A DNA stretch of 64,000 nt from Tretioscincus oriximinensis (Eukaryota > Chordata > Lepidosauria > Squamata > Gymnophthalmidae): contig JAJVDF010000278.1 of NCBI GenBank assembly GCA_022410635.1, positions 1,373,425 through 1,437,424 on the forward strand, read 5' to 3'. Made by a program: the position numbers and the translations under genes. The notes under the pieces were generated by a model. The model searched no databases. It was given only the letters and a program-made list of their open reading frames with translations, and had not been told where the DNA came from. Positions 24,918-36,985 of the stretch are shown here, one piece after another (positions within the stretch are counted from its first letter, which is position 1; each line of letters begins with the position of its first letter).

Positions 24918-25123
24918 AACACTGACCAGATGATCCCTTTTGGGGGGGGTTTGAAAACCCATTTTTGGGGTGCCTCCCGGTTTTTTCTGAGGAAAAAAAA
25001 TTAAAAAACAAAAAACAATTCAAAAAAAACTTTTTTTGAAAAAAAATTTCCTCAGAAAAAACTGGGAGGCACCCCAAAACCGTGTTTTCAACCCCCACAA
25101 AAAGGGGTCATCTGGTCAGCCTA
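24918..25123. mobile_element. hAT-like palindromic MITE, copy 2, with perfect 8-bp duplication
   Basis: 206 bp, the same fold-back family as 20126-20335. CCTAGCAA lies on both sides (24910-24917 and 25124-25131). The left terminal bases have mutated (AACACTGACC against TAGGCTGACC). It ends about 200 bp before the receptor exon. Confidence 0.9.
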
Positions 25124-25310
25124 CCTAGCAACAACAACTTATGTAATGCTATTCTTAATAGGGAAGGAAGAAGTGGAATACTTGAAGTGTTCTTGTCTTC
25201 TTCCTGTGCATGTCTGCTTTAATCCTTCCTGATATAATTAGCATATGCTGACATACTGGTTATACCTGGAATATATTTCTTCAGTCCTAATACAGATGTA
25301 ATATTTTTGT

Positions 25311-25318
25311 GTTTCCAG
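25311..25318 (+). promoter_or_regulatory. Likely splice acceptor before the receptor exon
   Basis: 'gtttccag' preceded by T-rich sequence. It implies a 5' noncoding exon upstream, as is common for intronless-coding chemoreceptors. Confidence 0.55.
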
Positions 25319-25342
25319 GGAAAAGAACTATATTGGGCTGTT

Positions 25343-26167
25343 ATGAATTACACTGAAATGGAAACGTACCTACAAATAAAAGGAAGTCTTTACTTGGCCA
25401 ATTTTATCTTCATTACTTCGATCACAATATTAATAGTCAACGCAGTGAGACAGAGCCCCACGATGAAGAAAGAAATCAGATATTTCCTGTTGTGTCATCA
25501 TCTCTTCTGCTCTTCATTGTACTGTTGCTTTGGTATGGTGTCGTGCATAATCCGAGTATTTTTACCAGAGACAAATATTTTGATATGGCTCATGTTTGCA
25601 ATACAAGCCGCAATTGGAACAACGATTTTGGCTACCTTGGCTCTGATGGCAGTTAACATTTGCCTGGCAATCTGCTGGCCTTTGAGATACGCTGAATTTG
25701 CTCACCTTGTAAAGCACAGAGTCATAATCGGTATTTGGATTGGGACAATTCTTATGTCCGCATTCCTGGTCATTGCAGAAAGTGTTCACAGTAATCCAGG
25801 AGAAATAACTGAATTAGAACTGGCTTGCCCAGCCCTCTTGAGAAACATTTTTGCCAGAATCACTGGAATTGTTCTAATCGTACTTATTTCAGCCATTACC
25901 ACAACTGCTTATTTCTTCCTATACAGAGAAGGCAAACACCAGGGTCATTTTAACAGTTCAAACACAAAAGCTAGAATAACCATCATTTTTCATGGTGTAC
26001 AGATAAGTCTACAAATAATCCCATCTTTGATCATCACATGTACTGGACAACAATCAAAGCATATACTGTTTGCAGCATTTGTTGTTTTCATATTTGCACA
26101 AAGTTTTAACCCTTTGGTTTATGGACTCCGTAACAAAGCACTGTATAAGAAGATATGCATGAGATAA
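25343..26167 (+). CDS. Class A GPCR resembling odorant receptor 131-2, 274 aa
   Basis: An intact one-exon receptor with seven hydrophobic segments, roughly at residues 14-34, 47-70, 76-105, 128-150, 172-198, 216-238 and 243-264. An N-glycosylation site NYT opens the protein. The end of TM3 reads NICLAICWPLRYAE, where most rhodopsin-like receptors have DRY. TM7 ends FNPLVYGLRNKAL, a good NPxxY motif followed by the phrase seen in odorant receptors. The combination of WPLRYAE and NPLVYGLR fits the 131-2-like/GPR148-related group, a chemosensory-type branch best known in fish and amphibians. I chose the Met at 25343 because an in-frame ATG at 25307 lies before a clear splice acceptor (TTTCCAG ending at 25318), so a noncoding exon upstream is likely. 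G-protein coupling is probable but the ligand is unknown. Confidence 0.82.
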   Translation: MNYTEMETYLQIKGSLYLANFIFITSITILIVNAVRQSPTMKKEIRYFLLCHHLFCSSLYCCFGMVSCIIRVFLPETNILIWLMFAIQAAIGTTILATLALMAVNICLAICWPLRYAEFAHLVKHRVIIGIWIGTILMSAFLVIAESVHSNPGEITELELACPALLRNIFARITGIVLIVLISAITTTAYFFLYREGKHQGHFNSSNTKARITIIFHGVQISLQIIPSLIITCTGQQSKHILFAAFVVFIFAQSFNPLVYGLRNKALYKKICMR

Positions 26168-26849
26168 AAGTATTTGATAAACGCTGAATTAAAGGAGCTT
26201 CGTCTGACATAAAATTGATAAAATTCATAAATTAATTCTGAGTGAACTGACTAAGGGCATTCATTAAAAGCATTAACATTTTTAAGTTTTATATTTTAAA
26301 ATATATATTTTAATATATATAAGTTTTATTTTTATTTTAGTCCCAAACCTACCCTAACCTACCCTCTCCAGCCTTGTGAAGACAAAATAAGAATAGCATT
26401 GAACAATTCCAGCATGCATTATTAATGAAATCCAATTTAAGCTCTTATATTTCCTTCATCACACCTGTATCAACCATTGTACATATTTGTATTCTACATT
26501 TCTATATTTCCATATTGTTTCAGCACTGTAAATCTGGCTTTCTATACCTTCTTTGTCCATCTACAAAAGTTTTTAATTATCTATTCCTTAATTAGCTTGT
26601 AGTTATCTGAAAGCTATATTGCTTTAGTAAATTTTGTACTCCCAAAAACTCTTATCCATTTGTCCCTCCCCCCCTCCCTGTAAAAAGCCAGGCTTGCTCA
26701 ATGGTAGCTTTGGTTCTGGCAGTCAGTTCACAATGAAAATAAACCAGAATCTGGGAAAAGTCTTCTGCAATGCAAATCCCCCGCTGCTTGGTCACAGGAG
26801 CTGATAAGGGTTTACACTCTAAAAAGGGAATTTTTTCAAAAAGTTGGCT

Positions 26850-26906
26850 TTTTCCAAAGGCTTCTTTTATTACATTAAAAAAAGGCTTCTTTTATTACAT
26901 TAAAAA
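26850..26906. repeat. Tandem duplication of about 27 bp
   Basis: 'ggcttcttttattacatta' plus an A run appears twice in a row. Confidence 0.85.
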
Positions 26907-27039
26907 ATGTGTTTTTTAGGAAGAGGAGTAAGGGGAAATGATGCCTCTAAAGGCAAAGGGCTTGAAAGTTTAGTGAGAAAATAAAGAGGGATTCTAACTT
27001 TTTTTTAAAATAAAAAACCTCGTTTGAATAACTTTTTTA

Positions 27040-27300
27040 AAATTATGGTTGGTTCCCATGCTCGCCACCAGGGGGCACTTGAGAATCGAATAGATAGGAC
27101 GGAACGGAACGGAAGTGGCTGAAAAGGAGTTTGTTGACTGGATGCGCGTGGATCAGGAGGAGGGCAAGGGCCTCTGCTCACCAGCGCGAGCTAATCCGGA
27201 TCGCGTTGCTTTTGCAGAGAGCAGCAAGTGTCAAAGGAAGAGCTGCAAGGATCTCGGAATCTTGCTAAGTAGAAGGTAGCACAAATAGTGCATGCATAAG
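27040..27300 (+). promoter_or_regulatory. Promoter-like stretch, possible ZBTB38 distal first exon
   Basis: Locally raised GC and CpG content (GCGCG, CCGGATCGCG), a GGAAC-repeat run ending CGGAAGTGG (a strong ETS-type site), and no repeat similarity. A possible donor is AAG followed by GTAGCA near 27276. It lies 28 kb upstream of the ZBTB38 coding exon, which is compatible with that gene's long 5' noncoding region. Assignment to ZBTB38 is inference. Confidence 0.4.
27065..27078 (+). promoter_or_regulatory. CTCF-binding motif
   Basis: CCACCAGGGGGCAC matches the CTCF core consensus at every key position. It lies between the receptor gene and the ZBTB38 region. Confidence 0.75.
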
Positions 27301-28010
27301 ATATGGGAGAATTGCCACGTAGGTTTGCACAGAGAGCATCTGCTTATAAGCTCCTGGGAGTATTGGCTGGTGGGATTTTAAAAAAGTAAATCAGATTTCA
27401 CTCGGGTTGTCTTTGAAGCCTCAGTTGCTTTAGGCCTGAAAGAAGTTTTAAGTGCAATTTTGGTATCTTTTGCTGATGGAAATTAGGATTGTCATCTTCC
27501 CTGCTTCTGGAAAAATATATTGTCTACCTGAACTTCCTTTGGTTTCAGGTTTTTTATATTTCTGTTCTTAGCATTTTTGGCATTTTTTATAATGATAGGG
27601 TGATGGGACACCAATCATACGCCAATCAGTCTCCTTTCTGCATGGTGCTGTCTGTGGGGTCCCGGATGGGGTCCGTGGCACCTCCCTTGGGCCACACCAG
27701 TATGTGGAAGGGAACTCCTGCCATGCATGTAAGAATACTGAGCAGTCCATTCATCCATGGGATGTTTCCTCTGTTCACAGCAATGTGGCTAATACGGGCT
27801 TACTCCCCTTTTATGCACATATGTATCGTCTCTTAAATTGGCAGGACTTGACCTTGAAAAGTTACTGTACATTTCCAGAGACTTTCGGTATGTTGCTGTA
27901 CAGTTGGGGAAAAGGAGGAATCATATGAACACAGTGGCTGAGGGTCAGGGAGAACATCTTTGCCTTTTCAAAACTTATCAACCTAAGTTAGAAAACCATT
28001 TGGTTCTTGG

Positions 28011-28441
28011 CAGTGCTTTTTTTCTAGGAAAAAAGGTGACGGTACTAACGCCGGCGAGGGGGTGGTGGTGTTAGGGGGGGCGGGGGGGGCAGGGGGCGGC
28101 GTTAGCGGTGGGGGGCGGGGGGCGGTGTTAGTGGGGGCGGGGGCGGGGGGCGGTGTTAGCGGCGGCGACCGCCCCCACCGCTGCCGCCCCCCACCGCTGC
28201 CGCCCTCCACCGCTGCCGCCCCCCACCGCTGCCGCCGCAGCTAACGGCGCAGTACCGGCACCTTTTATTTCGGCGGGGGGGGGGGACAAGGGGGGGGAGC
28301 GGGGGGGCGGGGCACATTAGCGGCGGTGGGGGTGGGGTGGGGCGGTGTTAGCAGCGGCCGCCGCTGACCCCCCCGCCCCCCCGCCTAAATAAAAGGTGCC
28401 GGTACTGCGTTCCGGCGTGTTCCGGCACAAAAAAAGCCCTG
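28011..28441. mobile_element. GC-rich hAT MITE, copy 1
   Basis: 431 bp. Begins CAGTGCTTTTTTTCTAGG and ends AAAAAAAGCCCTG. GTTCTTGG flanks both sides (28003-28010 and 28442-28449), the 8-bp duplication expected of hAT. Inside are inverted 'ggtgccggtactg' and 'agtaccggcacctttta' blocks around G-run and (CCGCCG)n filler. It pairs with 42907-43190. Confidence 0.92.
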
Positions 28442-28904
28442 GTTCTTGGGACCTTTCTGTGTTTTCCTTTGATGCAGAACAGAAAGCTTTACAGTCCTTT
28501 TCAAGGTGTTTTGTCTGTGTGCAGATGCAGCTCAGTGACATTGCTCTTTTTGGTATACACGGTCCACACAAGGTTTGCTTTGTGAGGCCCACTTCTGCAT
28601 TATCTGTGCCAGTCTGGATCTGTAGATCCAAGTCAGGCAAGGGTGGATCCTGATATGTTCTAAACCGCCCCCTAGATAAAATCATAAGAGAGCTTTTTCA
28701 GTTGCAGCTGGTGTCTCCAAAAATCCTTTTTTTAAAAAAAAAAAAAGTCACTTGTGCTTTTGATAATGTTTAGGTAAGTAACCATTGCAAAATGTAATTA
28801 TATTTAATTTCATTTTTTTTCTTTGCAATTCTGCTTTGTAAACCCTGTGGAGTTTTAATGAAGTTCGGGGTGTGTGTGAACCTTGTCACACATGTGCTTT
28901 TAAA

Positions 28905-29015
28905 TAATCTTCAATCCTGAAGAACTGTTTTTTCTTGTTTTCAGGGTAGTTCAACACCAATTTTTCTCATTTTCAATCCTGTTCTTCAGGATTAAAGANG
29001 GTTTAAAAAGCATAT
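28905..29015. mobile_element. 'CTGAAGAA' MITE copy, clear fold-back
   Basis: 'tcaatcctgaagaactg' is opposed by 'cctgttcttcaggatt' about 45 bases on. One N at 28999. Confidence 0.65.
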
Positions 29016-29639
29016 ATTTGACCAGACCCTATAATAAATAAACAAATTTTATATTCTAAATTGTAAAACGTTCCTGTTAACTGTGTGGCAATAATTTTTG
29101 CATATGCTACCCTTATGTGCTGTTATATTTTAATGCGGGAAAGCAAGACACGAAAGTAAATAATTGAAAAGCTTAACTGGGTATTTCAGTTCTGGCTTTT
29201 TAAAGGTAATTTTAACTGCCAAGTATCATTTTGAATAAAAATTTTGTAGCATCTTCTGTTCAAGATTTGTGCCCTGAGAAGTCCCTTCCTTGACAGGTGG
29301 ATGTAATTTCTTTTCTGCTGCCACCCAGGCTTACTGCATGGGCCTCAGTACATCTGTTCTCATAACAGCAGCAGATTCTCTATGACAGATCTTACCAAGA
29401 AGTGTGAGATTTATTTTAATGAATATGTTAATACCCAATGGAAATCAGACAGGATTATAAGGCTTTATTTGACTGCTTCAGAATGACCAAGCAGCAGATC
29501 AAAAGTGGTTAGGAGCTGCCATTCTGCTATTCCATCTGGTGTGCAAAACAGCTAGAGATGCAGTTCTGAGTGTGTATGACTTCTTCAGTAGGAAAAGTGG
29601 GCATGTGAGCAAAATAGACAATATTTATTTTAGCTAGGA

Positions 29640-29730
29640 AGTCTTAGTTTTTACTAGCAAGAGGGTCTCATAGCACCTTAAAGACAAATAAGAAAGTTGC
29701 TAAGAATGAGCTTTCATAGACTATATCTAT
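29640..29730 (-). mobile_element. Short SINE-like repeat fragment
   Basis: 'tctcatagcaccttaaagac' and 'atgagctttcatagactat' match the reverse of the insertion at 63397-63532. Confidence 0.6.
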
Positions 29731-29734
29731 TTTT

Positions 29735-29865
29735 ATTTATTTAATTACTTGTACTTATAACCTGCCCAGTACCCGAAGGTCTCAAGGCGGCCAACAATAA
29801 AATAATAGTACAAAATTGACGTAATTAAAAACAGTATAAAACAATATCTAAAAGTGGGATCTACT
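29735..29865 (-). mobile_element. L2-like LINE 3' UTR
   Basis: 'ccgaaggtctcaaggcggcc' and 'aacaatatctaaaagtggga' match 13860-13955. An ATTT-rich tail lies on the left, as expected for reverse orientation. Confidence 0.7.
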
Positions 29866-32800
29866 ACTTCATCTATAAGGATCTCCTTGCAAGAAATCAT
29901 GGTTCAAATTAAAAAAGCCACTTCTTTGAGTGTTTCTTAAAGGACAGTATGTTGACAACAGAATCTATTGGAAGCTAATCTGGGATAAGTTTTGGGTAGG
30001 TATGCCTAGTTCATAAAGGCAAAAATAAATACTATAACTTCTTTTCTTACTCAGAATCCCAGAGGAATCCGTTCTTCCTTTGTTATTCAGTCACTCAGTC
30101 CATGATATGTAGTAGTGCCAATATTCATGTCAGGATGCATTAGGGAGTTTACGTATGGAATCAGTGNTCCAGCTGGGATGAAAATATTTTCCAACAGCAG
30201 TCAGTTCAACCATCCATCCATGGAAACCCTAAAGGCAGAATAACGCTTCCCTTACTTGTGGCTTCACAGAGATAACTCTACTTCCCCAAAGAAACAACCA
30301 TCAAAAATGAGGCCATTAATAGTTTGATCTCCATAAAGTTATCCAATTTTCTTTTGAAACTTTTCAAGATGACAGACATTAAATGGGAGTGTAGAATGGG
30401 CAGAGTTAAATGATTCACAACTTCCATGCATTGTTGCTCTGCTACATAAAATTTTAAAAACTGACAGATATTTAATAAAGGCTTCTCTGGAGAAAAAAGC
30501 CAGAAACTCAAAGTCACAATTTTGTTAGAAAGTATATCAAGTGAAAATGATACGAACTTCCAAATGTTAAAAATGCAAACTACAAATTTAACTCAGTTTG
30601 TGTACGATAGGGACTCACCAGCCATTTATAATAGAATGACAATGGGAAAAAGCCTCCCTTGATGTGGGCATCTGGAAAACACAGTGACCAGTTCTGAGAT
30701 TTTCAGAGAACCCTTTGGAGTATATCTATGCTTCAAGATTTACACCATCAAGAGTTGCCTTCTGTGATGTTGGCTTGGTTGATGAGCTTCAAGGCATGGG
30801 ACACAATGTGCATAGATGCGTATGTAGGACTGCTTTGATACGTTACTTCGCGAGTAGCAATTCTGTTTGGAAAAGANGAGCTTCACTTGTGGACTATAAA
30901 AATGAGTTCCAACTGATACACTGCTTTCCAGTTTCTTCTAATCTGACCTTTTCCAAACAGCAAGACTATATAGAGATAGGTGTAGTTGTGTAAAAGAAAT
31001 TGATAATGCAGAAACTAGTATTCTAATAGTGACTCCAGATACTATCTATTGTCACATGAAATATATCCTTTAATGCTTCTTGCTGGACAACAGATTCTGT
31101 AAACAGAACATGATTCTGAATATTTTGTCAGATTACACTTAATTTATGCCAGGTATAGTTTTCAAATCATATCACATTTTATTAGATCTATTGATCAGAA
31201 GAATTTCAGCATCATCAAAGCAAATCATCCCTCTATAGCTCTATAACAGTTCAGATGAAGCTGACAAGCTACCTAAATTTAATTAGATGCTAATCTCCCC
31301 AGATCTTTTCTAAAACTCTTACTGATAATACTCTATCTATAATTCCACACAACCCCATGAATATTTTTTGCTATGTGGCAGTTTAGTTCCTGCAAATAAG
31401 TGTGTAATCAAACAATATTATGCTAATAACTATTGGCTATGAAGTTGGTGTTAGACAACTGAAGAACTACAGGCTTATCTGTGTAAGTAAGTGGATGGCA
31501 GAGGCCAAATCACATTAATGCAAATTTCCAAAGTTGTATTAAACAGAAGAGTTGCTAATTCCGGAGGAAAACTACCCTATAGAAATACGAGGCATGTCTC
31601 ATCTTACAAGTCGTGTAATGTCAAAACTTTCCAGAACCATGTGATAGTGATGGATTATTGTATAGTACAATGTGGAGGTATGGGAGCAGAGCAGACATTG
31701 ATAAGCTCCAAACTGTATATCCCTCAAAACCTGTTAACTGTTTAGGTTTAAAGATGTCTTGATTGTGTGCCATAAAAAGAAAACAATATGCAACAAAACA
31801 ATCTTCTGCTTATCTGTACTTTTTCTCTTGAGGTGGAAAGCATGGTAAAGCCTAGTCTTAAACTTTTATTTAGCCTTAGATGTTTGACATAAATCACAAG
31901 AACTCCATATGGACCCCATATGAAGCCCAAAGACCATGTTCTGATGATGCTGTGATGCAGTTTAACACGCTGATTGCTTGATCCTGTCCCTTCAGGCTCC
32001 AAGACAGTCAGGAGAAGTAGATTGTGCAAAGTTTTTCACCCCAGAAGCTCTGGTCCCCAGTTAGAGGCACAAAACCCATTCAGGTGTTTCACAGATTCAG
32101 AACCATGTACTGTATTATGCATCACTAATTCCTTTCTAAAGAGCCATAGGCAGGGAAACAATCGTAATTTTTTGATGGAATTGTAATTTCTATACAGNTT
32201 GCAGCACAACCTGCTGAGGTAGTTCATAAATATGGAGGCTTTGGTAATATGTATTTGTAAAGCATTATTTGTCTGTTACATGAATGTGTGAATGTGTATG
32301 TATGATATACGGGTATATAGATTNCTTGCTGACTTTATCACCTGTAAATTGCATCAAGGGCTTTGTAATATCAAAGTACCGTTCCTGATTGTGCATGAAG
32401 ATGCAGCCCGTTTTTAAGAGGTGGACTCAATATGGTTTGATACTTCTGGAGGTAGAAAAGGGCTTTGGAGGCACGGAAACCCATTGTAGAGAGAAACTAT
32501 CTTGTACAGGCAGCCAGATAGGATTTAAATGTTTGTTTTTCCAGTAACTAACATTTTGGCCTTCAGGGATGACAGTACTGGTCATGGCAAGCTGCTGCAT
32601 TCTTCTTTAATTTCCCCTCTGGGGAAGAGACTGGTGTTGAATGCAAAGCAAGGCGCTATCGCATTCTAGGCAAGTTTTACTCAACTACATTTCCATTTTT
32701 CTTCTGTTTTAAGATATATTTATCATACATACATACATTTAAGAAATATGTATATGTGTGTATGTAAATTTATATATAATTGATTTAATCAAATTCTGTT

Positions 32801-35800
32801 TGTAGGCACTACTGCTNAGTTTCTGTATGCAGGGAAACAAGGTAACCTATTGTTATCTCAACTGGAAAAGGAACAGTCTTTTGGATCGTGGAACAATGGT
32901 TTGGGATTTGGTGAAGTGATTCCTCCCACTACCCCCCAGATTCTCTTGGCTTGGGCTCATTAAAATTCCTGCATTGTTTCTGACAAACTTAGAAGCTTTC
33001 CTTTGCGATGGTTGCATAACAAGGAAGCAGGCAGACAGACAGAAGGAAACCTCAGTCTATTTTTTTTTAAAAAAAGCATTTCACCTTTCTTTTTGCACTG
33101 TGCATTCCAATTTAATGTTGCTACGATGCATTTGCATTCACTGGCTATTCCTTGCATGCTTGATAACATGAACCTGTATGCTACTTAAGCCATCTTAGCA
33201 TTATTTAGGTCACTATGTTTAGGAGCAGGCTTTCCAACCCCTTGCTGCCAAACGTTGCAAGCATTGCAGAGGGTTGCAGCGCATACACATAATTCTCATA
33301 AGCACCCGTCTTATGAGCTCTTAAGGATGAACAAGCATTTTGCAACATAACCGGTACTGAAAAATTGCTTCCGTTTATGTCCTGCTGATATATTTAGCTT
33401 TAACCTTGCTTGTGGTTAAACACACGGCAACCTCAAATGCAAACAGCTGATTCTGCAGCTAGACCTATGCACTTGCAAGTTTTGTCAGTATGCTCAGTAT
33501 TTTCAGTAATCTGCAGCAGTATGAATGCCTTGGCACTGACAGCTTTGTCTTTTGCGAGATTAACCATTACGACCTTGGCAACATCAGCAGCGACAAAAGC
33601 AAATCACAGGGGATAAGAAAACACAGCAATAACGTTAGACAATATAGCAACCCGTACGTACTATATGAATTCCTCCTTCGTTAGGATGATATTCCCGCGG
33701 ATATTCTTTGCATCCCTCCCTCCTGCACGTCAAAGGAGTCTTCTGTTTTTCCCCCAGCAGAAGGACACAGCCATGCTGAAGACAGGTTTTTTGTTACAGG
33801 ATCTGAAATACTGTTAAGATTGTATTACTGGAAGACACGGACCTTCGCTGAACAATACACAGAACGATTCATCTTGAATCATCGGTTGACGACTGTGGCT
33901 GCTGCTCCCCTCCCACCCAGTTGCTGTAAAATTTAGGAGCAGATTGACAGTTTCACCTAACAACATTAATCAGATAGGGCATTAAGGTGAGCCGTTTCTT
34001 GCTTTCCTTTTGACTAGCGGTCTGTGCTGCTGTAATGTGTGTCAACCTAACTGCTGCAAGCCCAAAATGGCTGGCAGGATTAAATGCTGCTTGTGGTGTG
34101 TGCATGCAGTGGGTGCAGAATTCATTACACCACGCCTGCTATTCCTAATGGGAGTATGTAAATGGTCTGTGAGCTGTATCATACCGTAGTGAAGGCTTGG
34201 GCTTCCGGACGGGCACTCCAAGAGATGTTTAAGCAATCACCTCTAGAGCCCAATTTTATTTCCAGCGCAGTCACAAGTGAGCTTTGCTGTCGCATTCTGA
34301 AACCAGCATTAGCTTTACATTTTATTTTTGTTTATTTTTAAAAAACAAACTCTCCTGCGAGGTGATGTCATTCTTTTGCCTCTTGCAATTTTAATAATGT
34401 ATGTTGTATTGTTAATTAATGACAGNGTTACATTTAAAACCCTTGAATGTGACATATTTGTTTTGCAGCCATGTCCAATCTATTTTTAACTCCTACGCAG
34501 TCTGTGCGTGTTGTGCAACGGGCTTTGGCTCCTGAGTTTTTCTTCTAAGCAGGGACAGCACTTGCTGATTTTCAACAAATGTGACAAGTGGCCTTTGCTT
34601 TGGTCAGCGGCAAGCTTTTGAAAGGGAAAAGGGGGCAGGAAGCTCTCTGCAGCAGCATTTCTTTAAAAGCAACCTTCGAAGAAGGCATCTCTTCCTTCCT
34701 CACACACTTCTGCCTTTCCCATTGATAAGTTCAGCTATCTTGTCTGGTCCTCACCATTTCAAAAGAGCTCCTTAAAACCATTGTTTCGAGAAGATAAAGA
34801 GTTTTCTGCCTCTCCTTCACTCTGTATACCAATGCCTTGTGCACTGCCACGCTAAGTCTTCATTAAGATACACATACAGGTAGGTGGAAATCTGCATGTT
34901 TTTCCTGATTCTCTTATACGATGCAGGAAGGAAGCAGCAGCTGGTTTTATTCCTGAGCACCCAATTCTAAATTCTGTATCTATGCATTTCAATTTAACAG
35001 TTGGTTTTCCCCATCTGAAAATTTCCTTATGCATTGACACTAGAAATATCATGGTTCTTACATAATCAGGGCGTGGCACCGCTAATGAAGTTTTTTTTAA
35101 AAAGCTCATTATCTTGAAAGATTTTGAAATCAGTTATGAAAATGCTTGAGCTATGTGCTAAAGTACAAAACTGCAGGTTTGAAAAAATTAAAAATATTTA
35201 AAGTCTGCTTAGAGCGGTCTTTGGGGGTTTACAATGGAAAGTTACGAAACCTGCGTTAGTAATTTTATAAGGATTGCCAAAACAATGTAGAGGTGGATTT
35301 AATTATTTTCATTGAAGGTGGTAGGTCTTTAAAACAAGAAATGCCTAAAGATGTCCCTACCTTGCATTCTAATCCCTAGACAGAATTAGTAAATTAATAT
35401 CACGCATTCATAGGTTTACTTGCACCTGAGTTTTTAAAAATCATTTGAACACAGAAATCATTCAAGCACATACATTTTTCATCTTAAGTAATGGGCCCCA
35501 AACTGTTTCCTTAGCAACTGAGGCTGATTAAGTAGTAGACATTCAAAGGTAGTTATTATTTAATTCAAAAATTATGATTCCATATTACATTCCTATCTCT
35601 CTGTAATGCTTTAAATGCTTTAATAGCCTTAGTATTGTTTCTGATCTCATACTGCATTTGAGCCACGCAGCACTCTTACAAGGAAAAAAAATGATGCAAG
35701 AAACATGGCTAATGCACATATGTGAATGTAAAACTCTGCCTCCCTGGATACTGTAAAATACTTTTCTGCTTTCGATTATTTGGCATTCAAATAATTCTTC

Positions 35801-36820
35801 AGCAGGCAGCATTTAAAACAAGAGTTTTAAATCAGTTTAGACAATAAGTACCTGTTCAAAAATGATGGCGTAGAAATGGGATGGTATAATTTCTCCATTC
35901 CTGCTAAACTAATGCATGTTTAAATGCAAGTGGAAAGCAACTGACGGTCAATAATAGCAGTAAAAACAAAGCTTGGAGAAAAATATATTACTCGTATAAT
36001 AATCAATGTTCCTTCTATTTGAGTTACCTTTTAAAAAACCCGGATTTGTTTCCTTTTAACTGAATCATATCTCCCTGCAAAGATGTTTTGCAGTTTAGGA
36101 GCCATTTTATTTTCATGTGTTTGGCTTCGAAACTACTGCAGATGACAGCAGTTTTGGTTGTGATCAATAATGGATCATTAGCCCCGTGGAAATACAGTAT
36201 TAGAGGTATATTTCCACTGCAGCAAAACCATCGTGTTGGGTTTATTTTCTCTCGTTGGGAAAAATTATCAGTTCATCTAATTATATTGCAATATTATTCT
36301 GGGTTATGTCTGATTGCATTTGTTTCAGAGTAACTTCATACGTCTTCAGAATGATTTTATAGCTAGATTTCCCCATCCCACTTTTTATTACAACTTGCTA
36401 TTCTCCCACATTGTATTTTTCAGGATACCCTTCTTTTAAAATGTTTCTATTTTTGTTTTGCTTTTTTTACGTTTGAAATTAGATTTTTTTTTACGTCTGC
36501 CATTAAAACATTTATTCATGCATGGGGGGATTAAATTGGTTAGTTGTCAAGCTTAAGCTATATTACATGAATATTGTACTTTTTAAGTGTTTTCATTAAA
36601 TGCTTTTACAGCATATAACTGATTATTTACTGGTGATTTTGGTTACTGCTTCTTTGCTTTCTGTATTGCAGCAGTATGCTTGTGCTTAGACACTAGATCC
36701 CTGGGTGTTACGAAGCTGTATTTCTCTTTCTTTCTCGCTGTTTTGGTTCCATTCATATGTATTCACAAATGCAGCTCTTCAGAGTCAATTATGAAAACTT
36801 TGGTATCATAATGAGATTTG
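29866..36820. other. Long repeat-poor stretch, probable ZBTB38 5' intron
   Basis: About 7 kb with almost no recognisable transposon, in contrast to both sides. No convincing exon apart from the small frame at 33490. A repeat-poor intronic interval near a regulatory gene may hold conserved enhancers. Confidence 0.4.
33490..33684 (+). CDS. Small open frame, unrecognised, 64 aa
   Basis: ATG at 33490; the frame is open from 33463 after a TAG. The peptide is mixed and not low-complexity (NLQQYECLGTDSFVFCEINH, then polar DLGNISSDKSKSQ, and SNPYVLYEFLLR at the end). It has no signal peptide or membrane segment. I do not recognise a family. It sits in a repeat-poor area. It may be chance; a conserved upstream frame or short exon is the alternative. 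Confidence 0.15.
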   Translation: MLSIFSNLQQYECLGTDSFVFCEINHYDLGNISSDKSKSQGIRKHSNNVRQYSNPYVLYEFLLR

Positions 36821-36824
36821 TATA

Positions 36825-36985
36825 CTGTGGGAGTGGCTGTAGTGTAGTGATAGAGAAAACTGGAAGGCAGAGGTTCAACTGTTCGGTCCCTATCATATCA
36901 CCAGAAGTAGATAATGGTAAACTACTTCTGTATTTTTGCCAAGGAAACTGCATGGAAGTGTCTACAGAACTGTCTGTGCAATAAA
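36825..36985 (+). mobile_element. tRNA-derived SINE (Sauria-SINE-like)
   Basis: 'gtggctgtagtgtagtgata' resembles a polymerase III A box region, and 'gaggttcaactgttc' a B box, 35-45 bases on. 'ggtaaactacttctgtatttt' then matches the body of the squamate SINE as I remember it. Confidence 0.55.

Noticed and set aside
28060..28440. CpG-island promoter
   Set aside because: The GC-rich block lies wholly inside a hAT MITE with 8-bp duplications and is found again at 42.9 kb.
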